From assembly GCA_902513515.1 (NCBI GenBank), contig CABXNE010000005.1, positions 1 through 58,021 of the forward strand: DNA of 58,021 nucleotides, given 5' to 3'. The stretch is from an uncultured SAR86 cluster bacterium (lineage in GTDB: Bacteria; Pseudomonadota; Gammaproteobacteria; Magnimaribacterales; D2472). Of this stretch, positions 24,357 through 33,660 are shown piece by piece. Position 1 is the stretch's first letter, and every line of letters begins with the position of its first letter. The notes under the pieces were generated by a model. That model searched no databases and was not told the origin of the DNA. It saw only the letters and a program-made list of their open reading frames with translations. Made by a program: the position numbers and the translations under genes.

Positions 24357-25533
24357 GATCTCTCAGTAATGGGTGTCCTATTATAAATAATAAGGAAATA
24401 AAGCACAGAGAAGCACTAAAAAAATATAAATACTGTGGTCCAAATTGATAAATAGGCATTGCTACTATTGGAGTTAAAACGTGACCTATTGGCATTACAG
24501 AACCTAAATATCCAGCTGCCGTGCCTTGATTATCTGGTGCTTGAGCTAGAGATAAAGAGGAAGCATTAGCAGGTCTAAACATGCCTCCACCAAAACCATT
24601 AATCATCATAGCCAAATAAAATAAAGCAATTGATGATGATAATGCTGCCATTAAATAGGAAATTGTAACTAAAAAAGTGCCGTATATTAGTAACTTATTA
24701 TTAGCTATTGGTATTAGATCAGTAAAGATATATTGACTGACTACAGTGGAAATTGACAGCACAACGAAAGTTAAACTTATCACTAGGGGCAGGTCCTTCT
24801 CTCCAGAAAATACATCTGTTACAAAGAACCCTATGGACTGGAGCAATGATGCCTGACAAAGAGAGGACAATGCAGCAATTAATAAAAATGGCCACACAGA
24901 CTTATCTGTATATGAAATTTTTGAAATAATTTTTTTAACCTTTTCTATAGGAAGACTGTGTTTTGGGAAACTGATTAAAATTCCAATAGCTGCAACAAAA
25001 CCACAAAATGCAAAAACATAAAAAGGTAAGCTTTTAGAATATAAAAATAAAAAACCGCCTAACATTGGACCCATAATTGTTCCTATAAGAAAACTAGACT
25101 CCAATCTTGCAAATTTTTTCGTTCGCTTGGATCTATCCGAGATATCTGCCATATAAGCAAAAGCTGCAGGCCTTGTTGCAGATCCAATCAACCCATTAAT
25201 CAATCTACCTAAAATTAATAAAGGCAAAAGATATACAAGATCTAATATTTTTTGCTCAACAAGGAATAAAGGTGTAATTAAGGCAATGATTGAAACCGAA
25301 TAGCCCAGCAAACCAATGACTGCAATATTACGTCTTCCATACTTATCAGATGCCCTACCCCAAGACGCACTAGTAATTGCCCAAGCAACAGCAGAGATTG
25401 AGAATATTGTCGAAGTCTCGATTACAGATAAGCCCAAATCTCTTGCCAATGGAGGAACCAAAACAAAAGCAAAGGATTGACCCAGGCCTACAGCAAATAA
25501 ACCGAACTTTAACCAAGTTGTAGGTTTATACAA
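24328..25533 (-). CDS. Major facilitator superfamily transporter
   Basis: 401 aa with about 12 membrane helices. The loop 2-3 motif WGRASDKYGRRNIAVIG (about 58-74) and the FARLESSFLIGTIMGPMLGG segment place it in the drug/proton antiporter group (TetA/NorA-like). The substrate is unknown. It overlaps trpS by 8 bp and hemH by 29 bp, so all three are probably co-transcribed. Confidence 0.85.
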   Translation of the reverse strand: MYKPTTWLKFGLFAVGLGQSFAFVLVPPLARDLGLSVIETSTIFSISAVAWAITSASWGRASDKYGRRNIAVIGLLGYSVSIIALITPLFLVEQKILDLVYLLPLLILGRLINGLIGSATRPAAFAYMADISDRSKRTKKFARLESSFLIGTIMGPMLGGFLFLYSKSLPFYVFAFCGFVAAIGILISFPKHSLPIEKVKKIISKISYTDKSVWPFLLIAALSSLCQASLLQSIGFFVTDVFSGEKDLPLVISLTFVVLSISTVVSQYIFTDLIPIANNKLLIYGTFLVTISYLMAALSSSIALFYLAMMINGFGGGMFRPANASSLSLAQAPDNQGTAAGYLGSVMPIGHVLTPIVAMPIYQFGPQYLYFFSASLCFISLLFIIGHPLLRDHEQTSVITN

Positions 25534-26524
25534 TTTTGGAGATGCCTACAGCTTCACGCAATTTGCCAACAAGCTCTTGCGCTTGAGGGCGAACTTTTCG
25601 AGCACCATCAGAAAATAAGTCATTTAATAAATCTGGTTGTTCCTTTAATTCAGTATATTTTTCTCTTATAGGTAGGATTTCATTATTAATGATTGAAAAT
25701 AAATCGTTCTTAACATCGCCCCAACCAATTCCATCTGAATATGATTTCTTCATATCATCAATCTGATCTGGAGTGGCAAAAAAGGAATAAAGCTGAAAAA
25801 GAGTACATGTTTTGTAATCTTTGGGCTGACCAGGTTCTAAGGAGTTCGTAATAATTTTAGAAATAGATTTTTGCAAAACTTTCTCTGAAGATAAAAATGG
25901 AATGATGTTGTTATAGGTCTTACTCATCTTTCTACCATCATTTCCTGGCACTGATATTTCGTTTTGTATTAAAGCATCTGGAAGAGTCAGCAAATTTGAA
26001 TATGAATGATTAAATTTGCCTGCTATATCTCGCGCCATTTCCATATGTTGAGCCTGATCTGGGCCCACGGGAACGTGGGTAGCATTAAAAAGTAAAATAT
26101 CGGCAGCCATTAAAACTGGGTACGAAAAAAGACCCATATTGATTGCCCTATCCTCATCATCACCAGACTGAGTATTTTCAGCAACTATTGATTTATATGC
26201 ATGGGCACGATTCAGCAAGCCTTTTGCAGCACTACAATTTAGAATCCAGGTTAATTCATGGACCTCTGGAATATCAGATTGTCTGTAAAAGTGTGATTGC
26301 TCTGGGTCTAGTCCGGAAGAGAGCCAAGCTAATGCAACATTTTTAACACTTGCTTCAATTTCGATAGGGTCATTTTGCTTAATTAAGGCATGGTAGTCTG
26401 CAAGAAAAAAATAAGAATCATTGTCAGGGCTAACTAATTCTAAAGCAGGTTTAATGGCGCCCAAATAATTTCCAATATGGGGAGTACCAGTTGTTGTAAT
26501 TCCTGTTAAAATTCTTTTTCTCAT
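25526..26524 (-). CDS. trpS: Tryptophanyl-tRNA synthetase
   Basis: 332 aa, the usual bacterial length. The HIGH-type motif is TGTPHIGNYLG (about 12-22), the second signature is GRKMSKTYNN (KMSKS variant), and AADILLFNATHVPVGPDQAQHMEMARD is the tryptophan-site region. It is the upstream end of the long minus-strand run; a divergent DUF349 gene starts 34 bp away. Confidence 0.96.
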   Translation of the reverse strand: MRKRILTGITTTGTPHIGNYLGAIKPALELVSPDNDSYFFLADYHALIKQNDPIEIEASVKNVALAWLSSGLDPEQSHFYRQSDIPEVHELTWILNCSAAKGLLNRAHAYKSIVAENTQSGDDEDRAINMGLFSYPVLMAADILLFNATHVPVGPDQAQHMEMARDIAGKFNHSYSNLLTLPDALIQNEISVPGNDGRKMSKTYNNIIPFLSSEKVLQKSISKIITNSLEPGQPKDYKTCTLFQLYSFFATPDQIDDMKKSYSDGIGWGDVKNDLFSIINNEILPIREKYTELKEQPDLLNDLFSDGARKVRPQAQELVGKLREAVGISKIV

Positions 26525-26558
26525 TTAAGGATAATTATAAACATCAAAAGAGACTATT

Positions 26559-27989
26559 GTGGAAACTCATAAAATTTTATTTGAATCATTAGATAAAGCA
26601 GAAAAGCATTTTGAAGCTGGAGAAATTCGTTTGGCTCAAAAACTTGTTAATGAGGTCTCAAGATCCATGAAGGCTGAAGGAAAAGTATCTAATAAGCTAA
26701 GACATAGATTTAACTTTATGTCAGCTCAATCCAGATACTTCAATGATATTTCATCTTTCGCTACAAATCCAAAGAGAAATGAGATCATCAAGCAAATTGA
26801 AGACTTGATAGCTAACCCTCATGAAAGTCCTAAAAAACAAGCAAATGAAATTCATGGACTGCAAACCAAATGGCAATTATTAGACCAATCATCTAAACCT
26901 GCTGGACGTGAACAATGGAATGCTTTTAAGACCCTTACTGACAAAGCTTGGGAACCATGCGCTCAATACTATGATGAATTAAAGAAAATAAAAATCTCTA
27001 ATGCTGAAGAGAGAGAGAAAATAATTCAATCGCTTGTTCAATACACCAACAATCATTCAGACAACTGGCCTGGATTGATTGATATGAGTAGATTTTTAAG
27101 CAAGTCTTTTCAAAAATGGCAAAGCTATGCGCCAGTTTTAGATGAGGATTTTTCCACGCTAAAGACAGCATATCAAGAAGCAAGAAAACCTATCAATAAT
27201 GCAATCAAACAACAGGAAACTAAAAACTATAAAATCAAAGAATCATTAATTGAAAAAGTTCAGCAAATTAATGATGAGGATGCTCAAACTTGCATTCAAA
27301 AATTCCAAAAAATTAAACGTGAATATCAAAATGCCGGGCCAGCTGGTAAAAAGAATGAGCCCATATTGTGGAAAAAATTAAATGAGGCTGCTGATAGATT
27401 TTATGAAGCTGACAAAGCTCTGATAAATAATGAGCTTGTTATAATCAACGATCTTGCTGATCAGTTAAAAAATGATGACTGCTCAATTAAAGATATGAAA
27501 AGAAAAATTTCCGAGCTAAGCAAAACTCGAAAATCACCTGAGTTTGCCAAACTTCAAAAGGCTATTAAAAGCTATGAAAATAAAAAAATTGATGCAATCA
27601 ATGCTTTAAAGATTAGTGCCTATGAAGATCTACTGAGTTTAATAGAAACATCGGATGAAAATCATTCAATCATCAATAAAGAAATATTCAAAGCGGTAAA
27701 AAAACCACTCTACAATGCTGATGCAGACAAACTTCTTGAATGCACAGTTCAGCTGGAGCTAATAGCAAAAATTGATCCTCCTGTTTCAGATAAAGTTATT
27801 AAACAAAAACTATCTATAGAGATGCTGCAAAATAAATTCTCTGGCAAAAAAAGTACAAATGATGAGATTAAAGACTTGCTTATTGATTTTATTAACAATC
27901 TTAAATCAAATAAAATTAGTGCGAGTGAAAAGAAGCTATGGAAAAGAATTAGTGATGTTCTAGCTAAATTAGCTGATCAGCTTCCCTAG
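26559..27989 (+). CDS. DUF349 repeat protein
   Basis: 476 aa, almost entirely helical and highly charged, with no signal peptide or membrane segment. DUF349-type repeats are visible at about 95-140 (IHGLQTKWQLLDQSSKPAG, then EQWNAFKTLTDKAWEPC) and about 240-290 (IQKFQKIKREYQNAGPAGKK, then ILWKKLNEAADRFYEA). The family is broadly conserved in bacteria and of unknown function. It is divergent from trpS and its last 26 bp overlap the end of the MATE gene on the other strand. Confidence 0.8.
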   Translation: METHKILFESLDKAEKHFEAGEIRLAQKLVNEVSRSMKAEGKVSNKLRHRFNFMSAQSRYFNDISSFATNPKRNEIIKQIEDLIANPHESPKKQANEIHGLQTKWQLLDQSSKPAGREQWNAFKTLTDKAWEPCAQYYDELKKIKISNAEEREKIIQSLVQYTNNHSDNWPGLIDMSRFLSKSFQKWQSYAPVLDEDFSTLKTAYQEARKPINNAIKQQETKNYKIKESLIEKVQQINDEDAQTCIQKFQKIKREYQNAGPAGKKNEPILWKKLNEAADRFYEADKALINNELVIINDLADQLKNDDCSIKDMKRKISELSKTRKSPEFAKLQKAIKSYENKKIDAINALKISAYEDLLSLIETSDENHSIINKEIFKAVKKPLYNADADKLLECTVQLELIAKIDPPVSDKVIKQKLSIEMLQNKFSGKKSTNDEIKDLLIDFINNLKSNKISASEKKLWKRISDVLAKLADQLP

Positions 27990-29334
27990 ATTTCAAAGAA
28001 TTCATCCATCTGTCAGATCTAAATCTAGTTACGTATAGAAATCCTTTCACAACATAATCCGCAACAAGTGTTGAGAATATAATTTCAATTCTTGCATCAA
28101 GTAAGAAGAAAATTATCGCAAGAAATACTCTAATAAATAACAAACAAGTTAGCGTGATTGCGAGTGGAGTTTTTGTATCTCCAGCACCTCTCAGTGCACC
28201 ACCAAGAGAAAATTCTATTGCCATCAAGGGTTGCATTGATCCAAGCAACCAAATAAAAATAACTGTTAAACGAACTACTTCATCGTTATCAATCATAAAT
28301 CTAGCTAATGGCTCAGCAAACACAGCAATTATTATTCCAAAAAATGTCATAGAAATAATTGATAAGCGCATTGCGCCCCACCCAGCACGCTTAGCTTGAT
28401 CTTGATTTTTTGCGCCTAAATGTTGGCCAACAAGAGTTGCTCCTGCAATTGAAAAGCCAAATCCAATAACAAATGAAAAAGATAATATTTGCACTCCAAT
28501 TCCATAAGCAGCGTAAGCCTCAGTACCATAATAAGCTACTAAAATAAGAAATGCAGTTATACCTACCTGAAAAATTATTTGCTCAAGAGCTGCAGGTAAC
28601 CCAACCTGAAAAATTTCTTTAACTCTTAAAGTATCAAGATCAAATATAGAAAAATAACGAACAGGCAGTTGATTTGAAAGCCAGAACACTATTAATAATG
28701 AAGCCCCTATAACAAAAGATACGCCATTTCCAAAAGCTGCTCCAACAACACCATAATTTGGAAATCCAAGCCAACCATTTACAAAAACTAGCATAAAAAA
28801 TATAGCGAAAATATTCATTATAAGACCAATGAATAGAGGGGTTTTTACATCGCCAACTGCTCTGAGAGCTGTTATAAGACCCATCCCACATCCAAAAGCT
28901 AAATAGAATGGAGCTATGGCTTGGAGATATTGGATGGATAATGTAAGTGCTTGGCCTTTTAGACCAAAAAATCTTACCAGAGGTTCTGCAAATTGCCACA
29001 CACAAATAGCAGATACCATCGATAAAAACAGCACCAATTGAACTGTTCGGGTAAAAAATACTCCTGCTTCTAACTTATCGTTAGATCCCCAATTTCTAGC
29101 AATAAGTGCTGTTGAACCAGCCAATACACCAGTTAATACAGCCTGTAAAATAAAAGTGACCCTCTGACCTGTGACCGCTGCGGCAATTGCATCAGGCCCA
29201 AGATTACCTACAACCTTTATCGCGACAATTGAGCTTGTTGCATAAAATAGATTAGTAATAATGGAAGGCCAAGCAAGAGTCCAAACACCCATTGAACCTC
29301 TTGGGATTTTTGCTCCCTCATCTAAGATTTCCAA
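27964..29334 (-). CDS. MATE-family multidrug/toxin efflux protein
   Basis: 456 aa, about 12 helices in two similar halves. SMGVWTLAWPSIITNLFYAT (near the N-terminus), GLITALRAVGDVKTP and the second-half counterpart GGALRGAGDTKTPLAIT are hallmark MATE repeats. It exports cationic compounds using a Na+ or H+ gradient. It is 3 bp from the DUF1145-like gene upstream. Confidence 0.93.
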   Translation of the reverse strand: MEILDEGAKIPRGSMGVWTLAWPSIITNLFYATSSIVAIKVVGNLGPDAIAAAVTGQRVTFILQAVLTGVLAGSTALIARNWGSNDKLEAGVFFTRTVQLVLFLSMVSAICVWQFAEPLVRFFGLKGQALTLSIQYLQAIAPFYLAFGCGMGLITALRAVGDVKTPLFIGLIMNIFAIFFMLVFVNGWLGFPNYGVVGAAFGNGVSFVIGASLLIVFWLSNQLPVRYFSIFDLDTLRVKEIFQVGLPAALEQIIFQVGITAFLILVAYYGTEAYAAYGIGVQILSFSFVIGFGFSIAGATLVGQHLGAKNQDQAKRAGWGAMRLSIISMTFFGIIIAVFAEPLARFMIDNDEVVRLTVIFIWLLGSMQPLMAIEFSLGGALRGAGDTKTPLAITLTCLLFIRVFLAIIFFLLDARIEIIFSTLVADYVVKGFLYVTRFRSDRWMNSLKSREADQLI

Positions 29335-29337
29335 ATA

Positions 29338-29583
29338 TTAAGAGTCCTTAATTGAGCCAAGGTAGATGACTCCAAATATTAGAGTCATTGAAAATGCAAT
29401 AAATGGTGAATCTTGAGATTTAAGTATTTTATTTCTATAGATTACACATTCAATTAAATGAGCAATAAACAACAAGTAAAAAATTCCAGATGCAACATAA
29501 AAAATCCAACCATTGAATGGTTCAAGTAAATTAACAATGCCAAAAGCCCAAAGAATTAACGTAATTATATGTGGAGCCTTCAT
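29338..29583 (-). CDS. DUF1145-like small membrane protein
   Basis: 81 aa with about three membrane helices. LILWAFGIVNLLEPFNGW, then a second helix ending HLIECVIYRNKI, matches the DUF1145 pattern of small gammaproteobacterial membrane proteins, function unknown. The start ATG at 29583 overlaps the TGA of a frameshifted small ORF upstream (ATGA), hinting at translational coupling. Confidence 0.6.
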   Translation of the reverse strand: MKAPHIITLILWAFGIVNLLEPFNGWIFYVASGIFYLLFIAHLIECVIYRNKILKSQDSPFIAFSMTLIFGVIYLGSIKDS

Positions 29584-29703
29584 TGTAACCTCTGGAAGTT
29601 TGTAGAATAGATTCTATCAATCATTTTTTCAATAAGGGGTTGAATACGTGGGTACGATTGATTGTCTTTAATTGCATATGGTGTAAGTATAAAACCTTGC
29701 CAT
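29580..29703 (-). pseudogene. Frameshifted small coding sequence before the DUF1145 gene
   Basis: An ATG at 29703 opens MARF, then after the TTTT run the frame that stays open to TGA at 29580 reads FILTPYAIKDNQSYPRIQPL, then IEKMIDRIYSTNFQRLQ. The span is 124 nt, one base more than a multiple of three, so removing one T from the TTTT gives an intact 40-codon gene ending in ATGA overlap with the next gene. The product looks protein-like, but I recognise no family. It could be a one-base sequencing error, a decayed gene or ribosomal slippage on the T run. Confidence 0.4.
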
Positions 29704-29707
29704 TAAA

Positions 29708-31132
29708 TCACCTAACTTCTAACTGAGACAAAATATTTTTATGCTTTTGACGATCGATATTGTAGAAAGAAAATATTCCAAAGGGGATAATCATTAGAAC
29801 TGCAACAAATGGACCCTGAACCATTGCTAAACTAAATATTTGATCAGCATTAGGCAATACTTCAGATCCCTGAGGAAAACCAATTAATTCTAATGCTAGG
29901 CCAGCTACTAAAATTCCTAATCCAGTATTTAACTTTCCTATTAATGAACTAGATGCAAACATCAGACCTTGTTGACCAATTTTACTCTCAAGCTCAACTT
30001 CATCGCTGATATCTCCCAGCATTGATTCTCTAACTATAGCGCTTGATGATAAACAAGTATTCCCTATATATATAAATGGAGATAAAGCAAAAAATAAATT
30101 CCAAGAACCAGAGTCTGGAAGAATATCATTTAAATAAAGAATAATTGGTATTGGTGGAATTAAGGCAGCAAAAGCTATTGCAAATAACAAAATAGATCTC
30201 TTTTCGATATATAGAACTAATCTTGGTATCAACAGAAATGCAGTAAATGTCGAGATAGCGTAAATACCTAAAAATGAAGCTATCATTATAGATTTAAACT
30301 CCCAAAAATAAGTATTCATATATATTTGCAGTGAGCTATTTAAACCCCAACTTACGGCAATAAATAAATATCCAAAAAAGAAAATTAAGAATGACTTATT
30401 TTTTAGGGCAATAAAAATTTGAGAGAAAATTAATTTTAAATCAAAAGAGCTTTGATTGAATGATGAGCTATTTCGATATTTCAATGTTCCAAAATAAGTT
30501 ACAAGCACAGAAATGCACATTAAGGTTGCACCAGTCATGCCATAGTAAATCCATGGCTCTGGGTTTTGAGTGCCAGGAATATATTCTGGAGTGTCTTTAA
30601 AAAAAACGGTGTAAGCTAAGAAGGCATTAAATAACCCGCCTGCCCAACCAAACATTTCACGTGCAGCAAATATTGAGGTTCTCTCTGTATAAGAACGAGA
30701 CATTTCACTCCCCAATGATCTATGTGGCACATCAAATACAGTCATTCCCAATCTTGTCAAAATAGTAAATGTAAGCATCCAAAAAAATAATTGTTGTTGT
30801 GATAAATCCCAAGATAATTGGATTGAAAAGAGCATAAAGTAAGACAGTCCCATAGGAATTATTCCCAAAAGGAAATAAGGATGTCTTCTGCCTAAACGAT
30901 GATTTGTTCTGTCTGAGATCACCCCCATTATAGGATCGGTCAATGCATCAACCATCAAGGCTATAAAAATTGCAAGACTGGCAAGGCCGGGAGTTAAGCC
31001 TATGACATTAGAATAGAAAAATAAAAGAAAAAAAGTAAAAGCATCGCCCTTTACTCCGTTCGCAACAGCCCCAGATGCATAAAAAAATTTTTCTTTTGGT
31101 TGAATGCTCATAGCTCGATATTGTAAAGACAT
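29708..31132 (-). CDS. GPH-family (MelB-like) sodium:sugar symporter
   Basis: 474 aa, about 12 helices. DALTDPIMGVISDRTNHRLG, then RRHPYFLLGIIPMG (about 62-95), is the glycoside-pentoside-hexuronide transporter signature, and the N-terminus KFFYASGAVANGVKGDAF is typical. The substrate is likely a sugar or related compound co-transported with Na+ or H+. An internal start (Met8, 31111) is possible. About 30 bp separate it from the hydrolase gene upstream. Confidence 0.85.
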   Translation of the reverse strand: MSLQYRAMSIQPKEKFFYASGAVANGVKGDAFTFFLLFFYSNVIGLTPGLASLAIFIALMVDALTDPIMGVISDRTNHRLGRRHPYFLLGIIPMGLSYFMLFSIQLSWDLSQQQLFFWMLTFTILTRLGMTVFDVPHRSLGSEMSRSYTERTSIFAAREMFGWAGGLFNAFLAYTVFFKDTPEYIPGTQNPEPWIYYGMTGATLMCISVLVTYFGTLKYRNSSSFNQSSFDLKLIFSQIFIALKNKSFLIFFFGYLFIAVSWGLNSSLQIYMNTYFWEFKSIMIASFLGIYAISTFTAFLLIPRLVLYIEKRSILLFAIAFAALIPPIPIILYLNDILPDSGSWNLFFALSPFIYIGNTCLSSSAIVRESMLGDISDEVELESKIGQQGLMFASSSLIGKLNTGLGILVAGLALELIGFPQGSEVLPNADQIFSLAMVQGPFVAVLMIIPFGIFSFYNIDRQKHKNILSQLEVR

Positions 31133-31161
31133 TTAAGAATCATGAAATGTAATTAAAAAAA

Positions 31162-32106
31162 TTATTTTGCTAAAAATGCAATTAATTTATCTTGAAACTT
31201 AGCGTATGACTCTTCATCCAATAAATGACCCATGCCCTCAATGATCTCAAGTTTGCTTGATTGAATTAATTTCTTGGCAGAATAGGCATTTTTAACTTTA
31301 ATAAGAGGGTCAATATCGCCATGAATAATTAATGTTGGGGTATTAATTGATTTAAGAAGTTCTTTCCTGTTCTTCGATCCAATAATTGCAGCCATTTGCC
31401 TTAGAAAACCCCCGTCATCGCCGCCCCTTTTAATGTAAGCTTGCATATTTTTTCTGAATTGCGGGGTATCGTAATTCTTTCCAGGAGTACCGATAAGCTC
31501 AAATAATTTAATCGACTGATCAATTCTACCTTCAATATCATCTTTAGCTGCAGACCTTTTGAGTAACTGTTGAGTAACCTTAAACTTTGGACCATTAAAT
31601 GGATTTGGTGTTGAGGCTGTTGAGGAAATCATAGTAAATGACTTGGTTCTTTGTGGATGCTGTGCAACTAATACCTGAGAGATCATTCCACCCATCGACA
31701 TGCCCAAAATATGAGCCGAACCTATCTCTAAATGATCAAGAACAGCTATACCATCTGAAGCCATATCTTCAATGGTGTACTCAGAATTAATTGGAATAAA
31801 CATAAAATATTTTAAATAGTTTAATGTTTGAGATGGTTGAGATGAAAATCTAGTGGATAATCCAACGTCGCGGTTATCAAACACTATGGGTCTAAAATTA
31901 TTTTCCTGTAAATCATTGATTAGAAATTCTGGCCATAAGGTCAATTGGGCACCAAGACCCGTCACTAACAAAATTGGAGTAGCATTTATTGGCCCATAAT
32001 CCCTATAGGCAATATTGATTGAATTATTTTTAGCAAAGCCTTCATCAAAAGAAAACACATTGATGCAAAAAGTTAAAAGTAGTAAAAATAAACTTTTATA
32101 GCGCAT
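31162..32106 (-). CDS. Secreted alpha/beta hydrolase
   Basis: 314 aa from the ATG at 32106, where MRYKSLFLLLLTFCINVFSF is a clear export signal; a longer frame from 32211 would lie deep inside the neighbour. The nucleophile elbow is LGMSMGGMISQVLVAQHP (Ser), the acid is HGDIDPLIKV and the His is EGMGHLLDEESY. The oxyanion region is NATPILLVTGLGAQ. The fold is typical of esterases, lipases and haloperoxidase-like hydrolases; the substrate is unknown. It overlaps the DUF3089 gene by 11 bp. Confidence 0.88.
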   Translation of the reverse strand: MRYKSLFLLLLTFCINVFSFDEGFAKNNSINIAYRDYGPINATPILLVTGLGAQLTLWPEFLINDLQENNFRPIVFDNRDVGLSTRFSSQPSQTLNYLKYFMFIPINSEYTIEDMASDGIAVLDHLEIGSAHILGMSMGGMISQVLVAQHPQRTKSFTMISSTASTPNPFNGPKFKVTQQLLKRSAAKDDIEGRIDQSIKLFELIGTPGKNYDTPQFRKNMQAYIKRGGDDGGFLRQMAAIIGSKNRKELLKSINTPTLIIHGDIDPLIKVKNAYSAKKLIQSSKLEIIEGMGHLLDEESYAKFQDKLIAFLAK

Positions 32107-33202
32107 AAGCTTTTGCTCTTGAGTTAACGTTATTTCTAATAGCGCCCCAAAAAAGAGACATATCAAAATTATGCAGATCTCCTTCATTAGCAAATCGTTT
32201 AATTTTTTCAATTAATGGGCCCCTAGTTTCAACCATAGAATTGCGAGAGACCCTAGCTTCAAAGCTTAAATCAGGTATAGCCTCAATAGAAAGTTTGGAA
32301 TAAGTATTCTTTGTCGCGTAATAATCGGCAAGCGAGAGCTTATCTGATTTTAATCTAATCGAAATATTATCAGGATCATCTACCCAATCGTGTTGAGCAT
32401 TCCAAGAAAATGGATTTTGGCATACTAGTGATTGGTCCATTCGTTCTAGCGTCCAACCATTTGGAGTCCAAAACAAGGATTTTGCCCTGCTTCGGCTAAA
32501 TCCCTCTATACCAGTGCACCACGAAATGATTGATTTTTGATCAATACAAGATTCAGAAATAGATAGATCTGGATAAAGTTGATCAAAATATTTTGTAGGC
32601 AATATGTACCCAATTAAATATGCTGCTATAAAGTTTTTTTGAGCATCGGTGTTGGATATATACTCATTTATCAATCTTTGACCATGCAAAGCTCCTTGGC
32701 TATGCCCTGCTACAAAAAATGGCTTGCCATCATTGTGCTCTTGCAAAAATACTTCAAAGGCATTCGATAAATCTGAGTAAGCTAAATCGAGTGCATTAAA
32801 TCCATTTTTAGATTTAGTATCAAAAAAGGAAAAATAGGTTGCTTGTCGATAGTATGGAGCATAGACATTGCAAGTTTCCGAAAATGCTGATGCTTGTGTT
32901 GCTAAATGACTGCCAGTCCTTTCATATGCAGCTGATGTCATATCAATAGGTGAATTCCATTGCTTTTCAAAATATCCTGTTGGATGAATAAAAAAAACGT
33001 CGACCTCTTTACCGTTAAATATTGGCGGATTGTCAGGCGATAAATTTTGAAATCCCTCTTTACCAGGAAATGCTGCCCAACTTGAGGCTTCTAAATAATT
33101 TGGTTCTTTTGGATGATTGCTAGAATTAAAATCAGTTTCAGGCTTAAGACTTAGTATAAATTCTAAATTATTGTTCCATGGGCTAGGTTTTTTTTTAGTC
33201 AT
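32096..33202 (-). CDS. DUF3089-family alpha/beta hydrolase-like protein
   Basis: 368 aa. DVFFIHPTGYFEKQWNSPID (about 69-88), CNVYAPYYRQATYFSF and FFVAGHSQGALHGQRLI (GxSxG with a nucleophile-type Ser) are the DUF3089 core, a family of predicted hydrolases of unknown substrate. I see no export signal. It is coupled to the downstream secreted hydrolase by overlap, and lies 3 bp after the thioesterase gene, so three hydrolases form a small operon. Confidence 0.88.
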   Translation of the reverse strand: MTKKKPSPWNNNLEFILSLKPETDFNSSNHPKEPNYLEASSWAAFPGKEGFQNLSPDNPPIFNGKEVDVFFIHPTGYFEKQWNSPIDMTSAAYERTGSHLATQASAFSETCNVYAPYYRQATYFSFFDTKSKNGFNALDLAYSDLSNAFEVFLQEHNDGKPFFVAGHSQGALHGQRLINEYISNTDAQKNFIAAYLIGYILPTKYFDQLYPDLSISESCIDQKSIISWCTGIEGFSRSRAKSLFWTPNGWTLERMDQSLVCQNPFSWNAQHDWVDDPDNISIRLKSDKLSLADYYATKNTYSKLSIEAIPDLSFEARVSRNSMVETRGPLIEKIKRFANEGDLHNFDMSLFWGAIRNNVNSRAKAYAL

Positions 33203-33206
33203 GGAA

Positions 33207-33611
33207 TTATAGTTTTAGAAATTTATTAGTTGCAGAAGCTGTTGCAACCAATGTTTCGCCTTGATGCAATTCAGCAGAAGTATAAGAAATACTTTTACCT
33301 GTCTTGTTAATGGTTGCTGATGAAGTAAATTGACCAGGCGTACCTGGGGCTAGAAAATTAACATTAATATTTAAGGTTAATGGGTTGTATGCGCCATTAG
33401 TCTTGAAGATTAATAGATGTGCCATAGAGGTATCAAGCATGGCTGTTATGAAACCACCTTGCACAAAAGCTCCATCTGAATGAGTTAGCTCTTCTCCTAT
33501 ATTAAAACCCATAGTAATTGTTTCTTTTTTTTCATCAAAATAAACATCATCAGCTCCAAGAATGGAAAGAAATTTTGGTGGTTGGCGTAGGTCTATTTTT
33601 GAGGATGTCAT
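33207..33611 (-). CDS. PaaI-type hotdog-fold thioesterase
   Basis: 134 aa from the ATG at 33611 (MTSSKIDLRQPPKFLSILGA); the longer frame upstream is low-complexity and enters the divergent beta-lactamase gene. HSDGAFVQGGFITAMLDTSM is the hotdog helix with its active-site Asp, and LTLNINVNFLAPGTPGQFTS the following strand, as in PaaI/4HBT thioesterases of acyl-CoA. It is the first gene of the three-hydrolase operon and divergent from the serine hydrolase, with 49 bp between the start codons. Confidence 0.85.
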   Translation of the reverse strand: MTSSKIDLRQPPKFLSILGADDVYFDEKKETITMGFNIGEELTHSDGAFVQGGFITAMLDTSMAHLLIFKTNGAYNPLTLNINVNFLAPGTPGQFTSSATINKTGKSISYTSAELHQGETLVATASATNKFLKL

Positions 33612-33660
33612 TGGATGGTTAGTGTAATAGAATAATTGATATAAATTATAGGGGAAATAT

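Noticed and set aside
32107-32211. Longer start of the secreted alpha/beta hydrolase
   Set aside because: It would lie 105 bp further inside the DUF3089 gene, and the signal peptide starts at the ATG at 32106.
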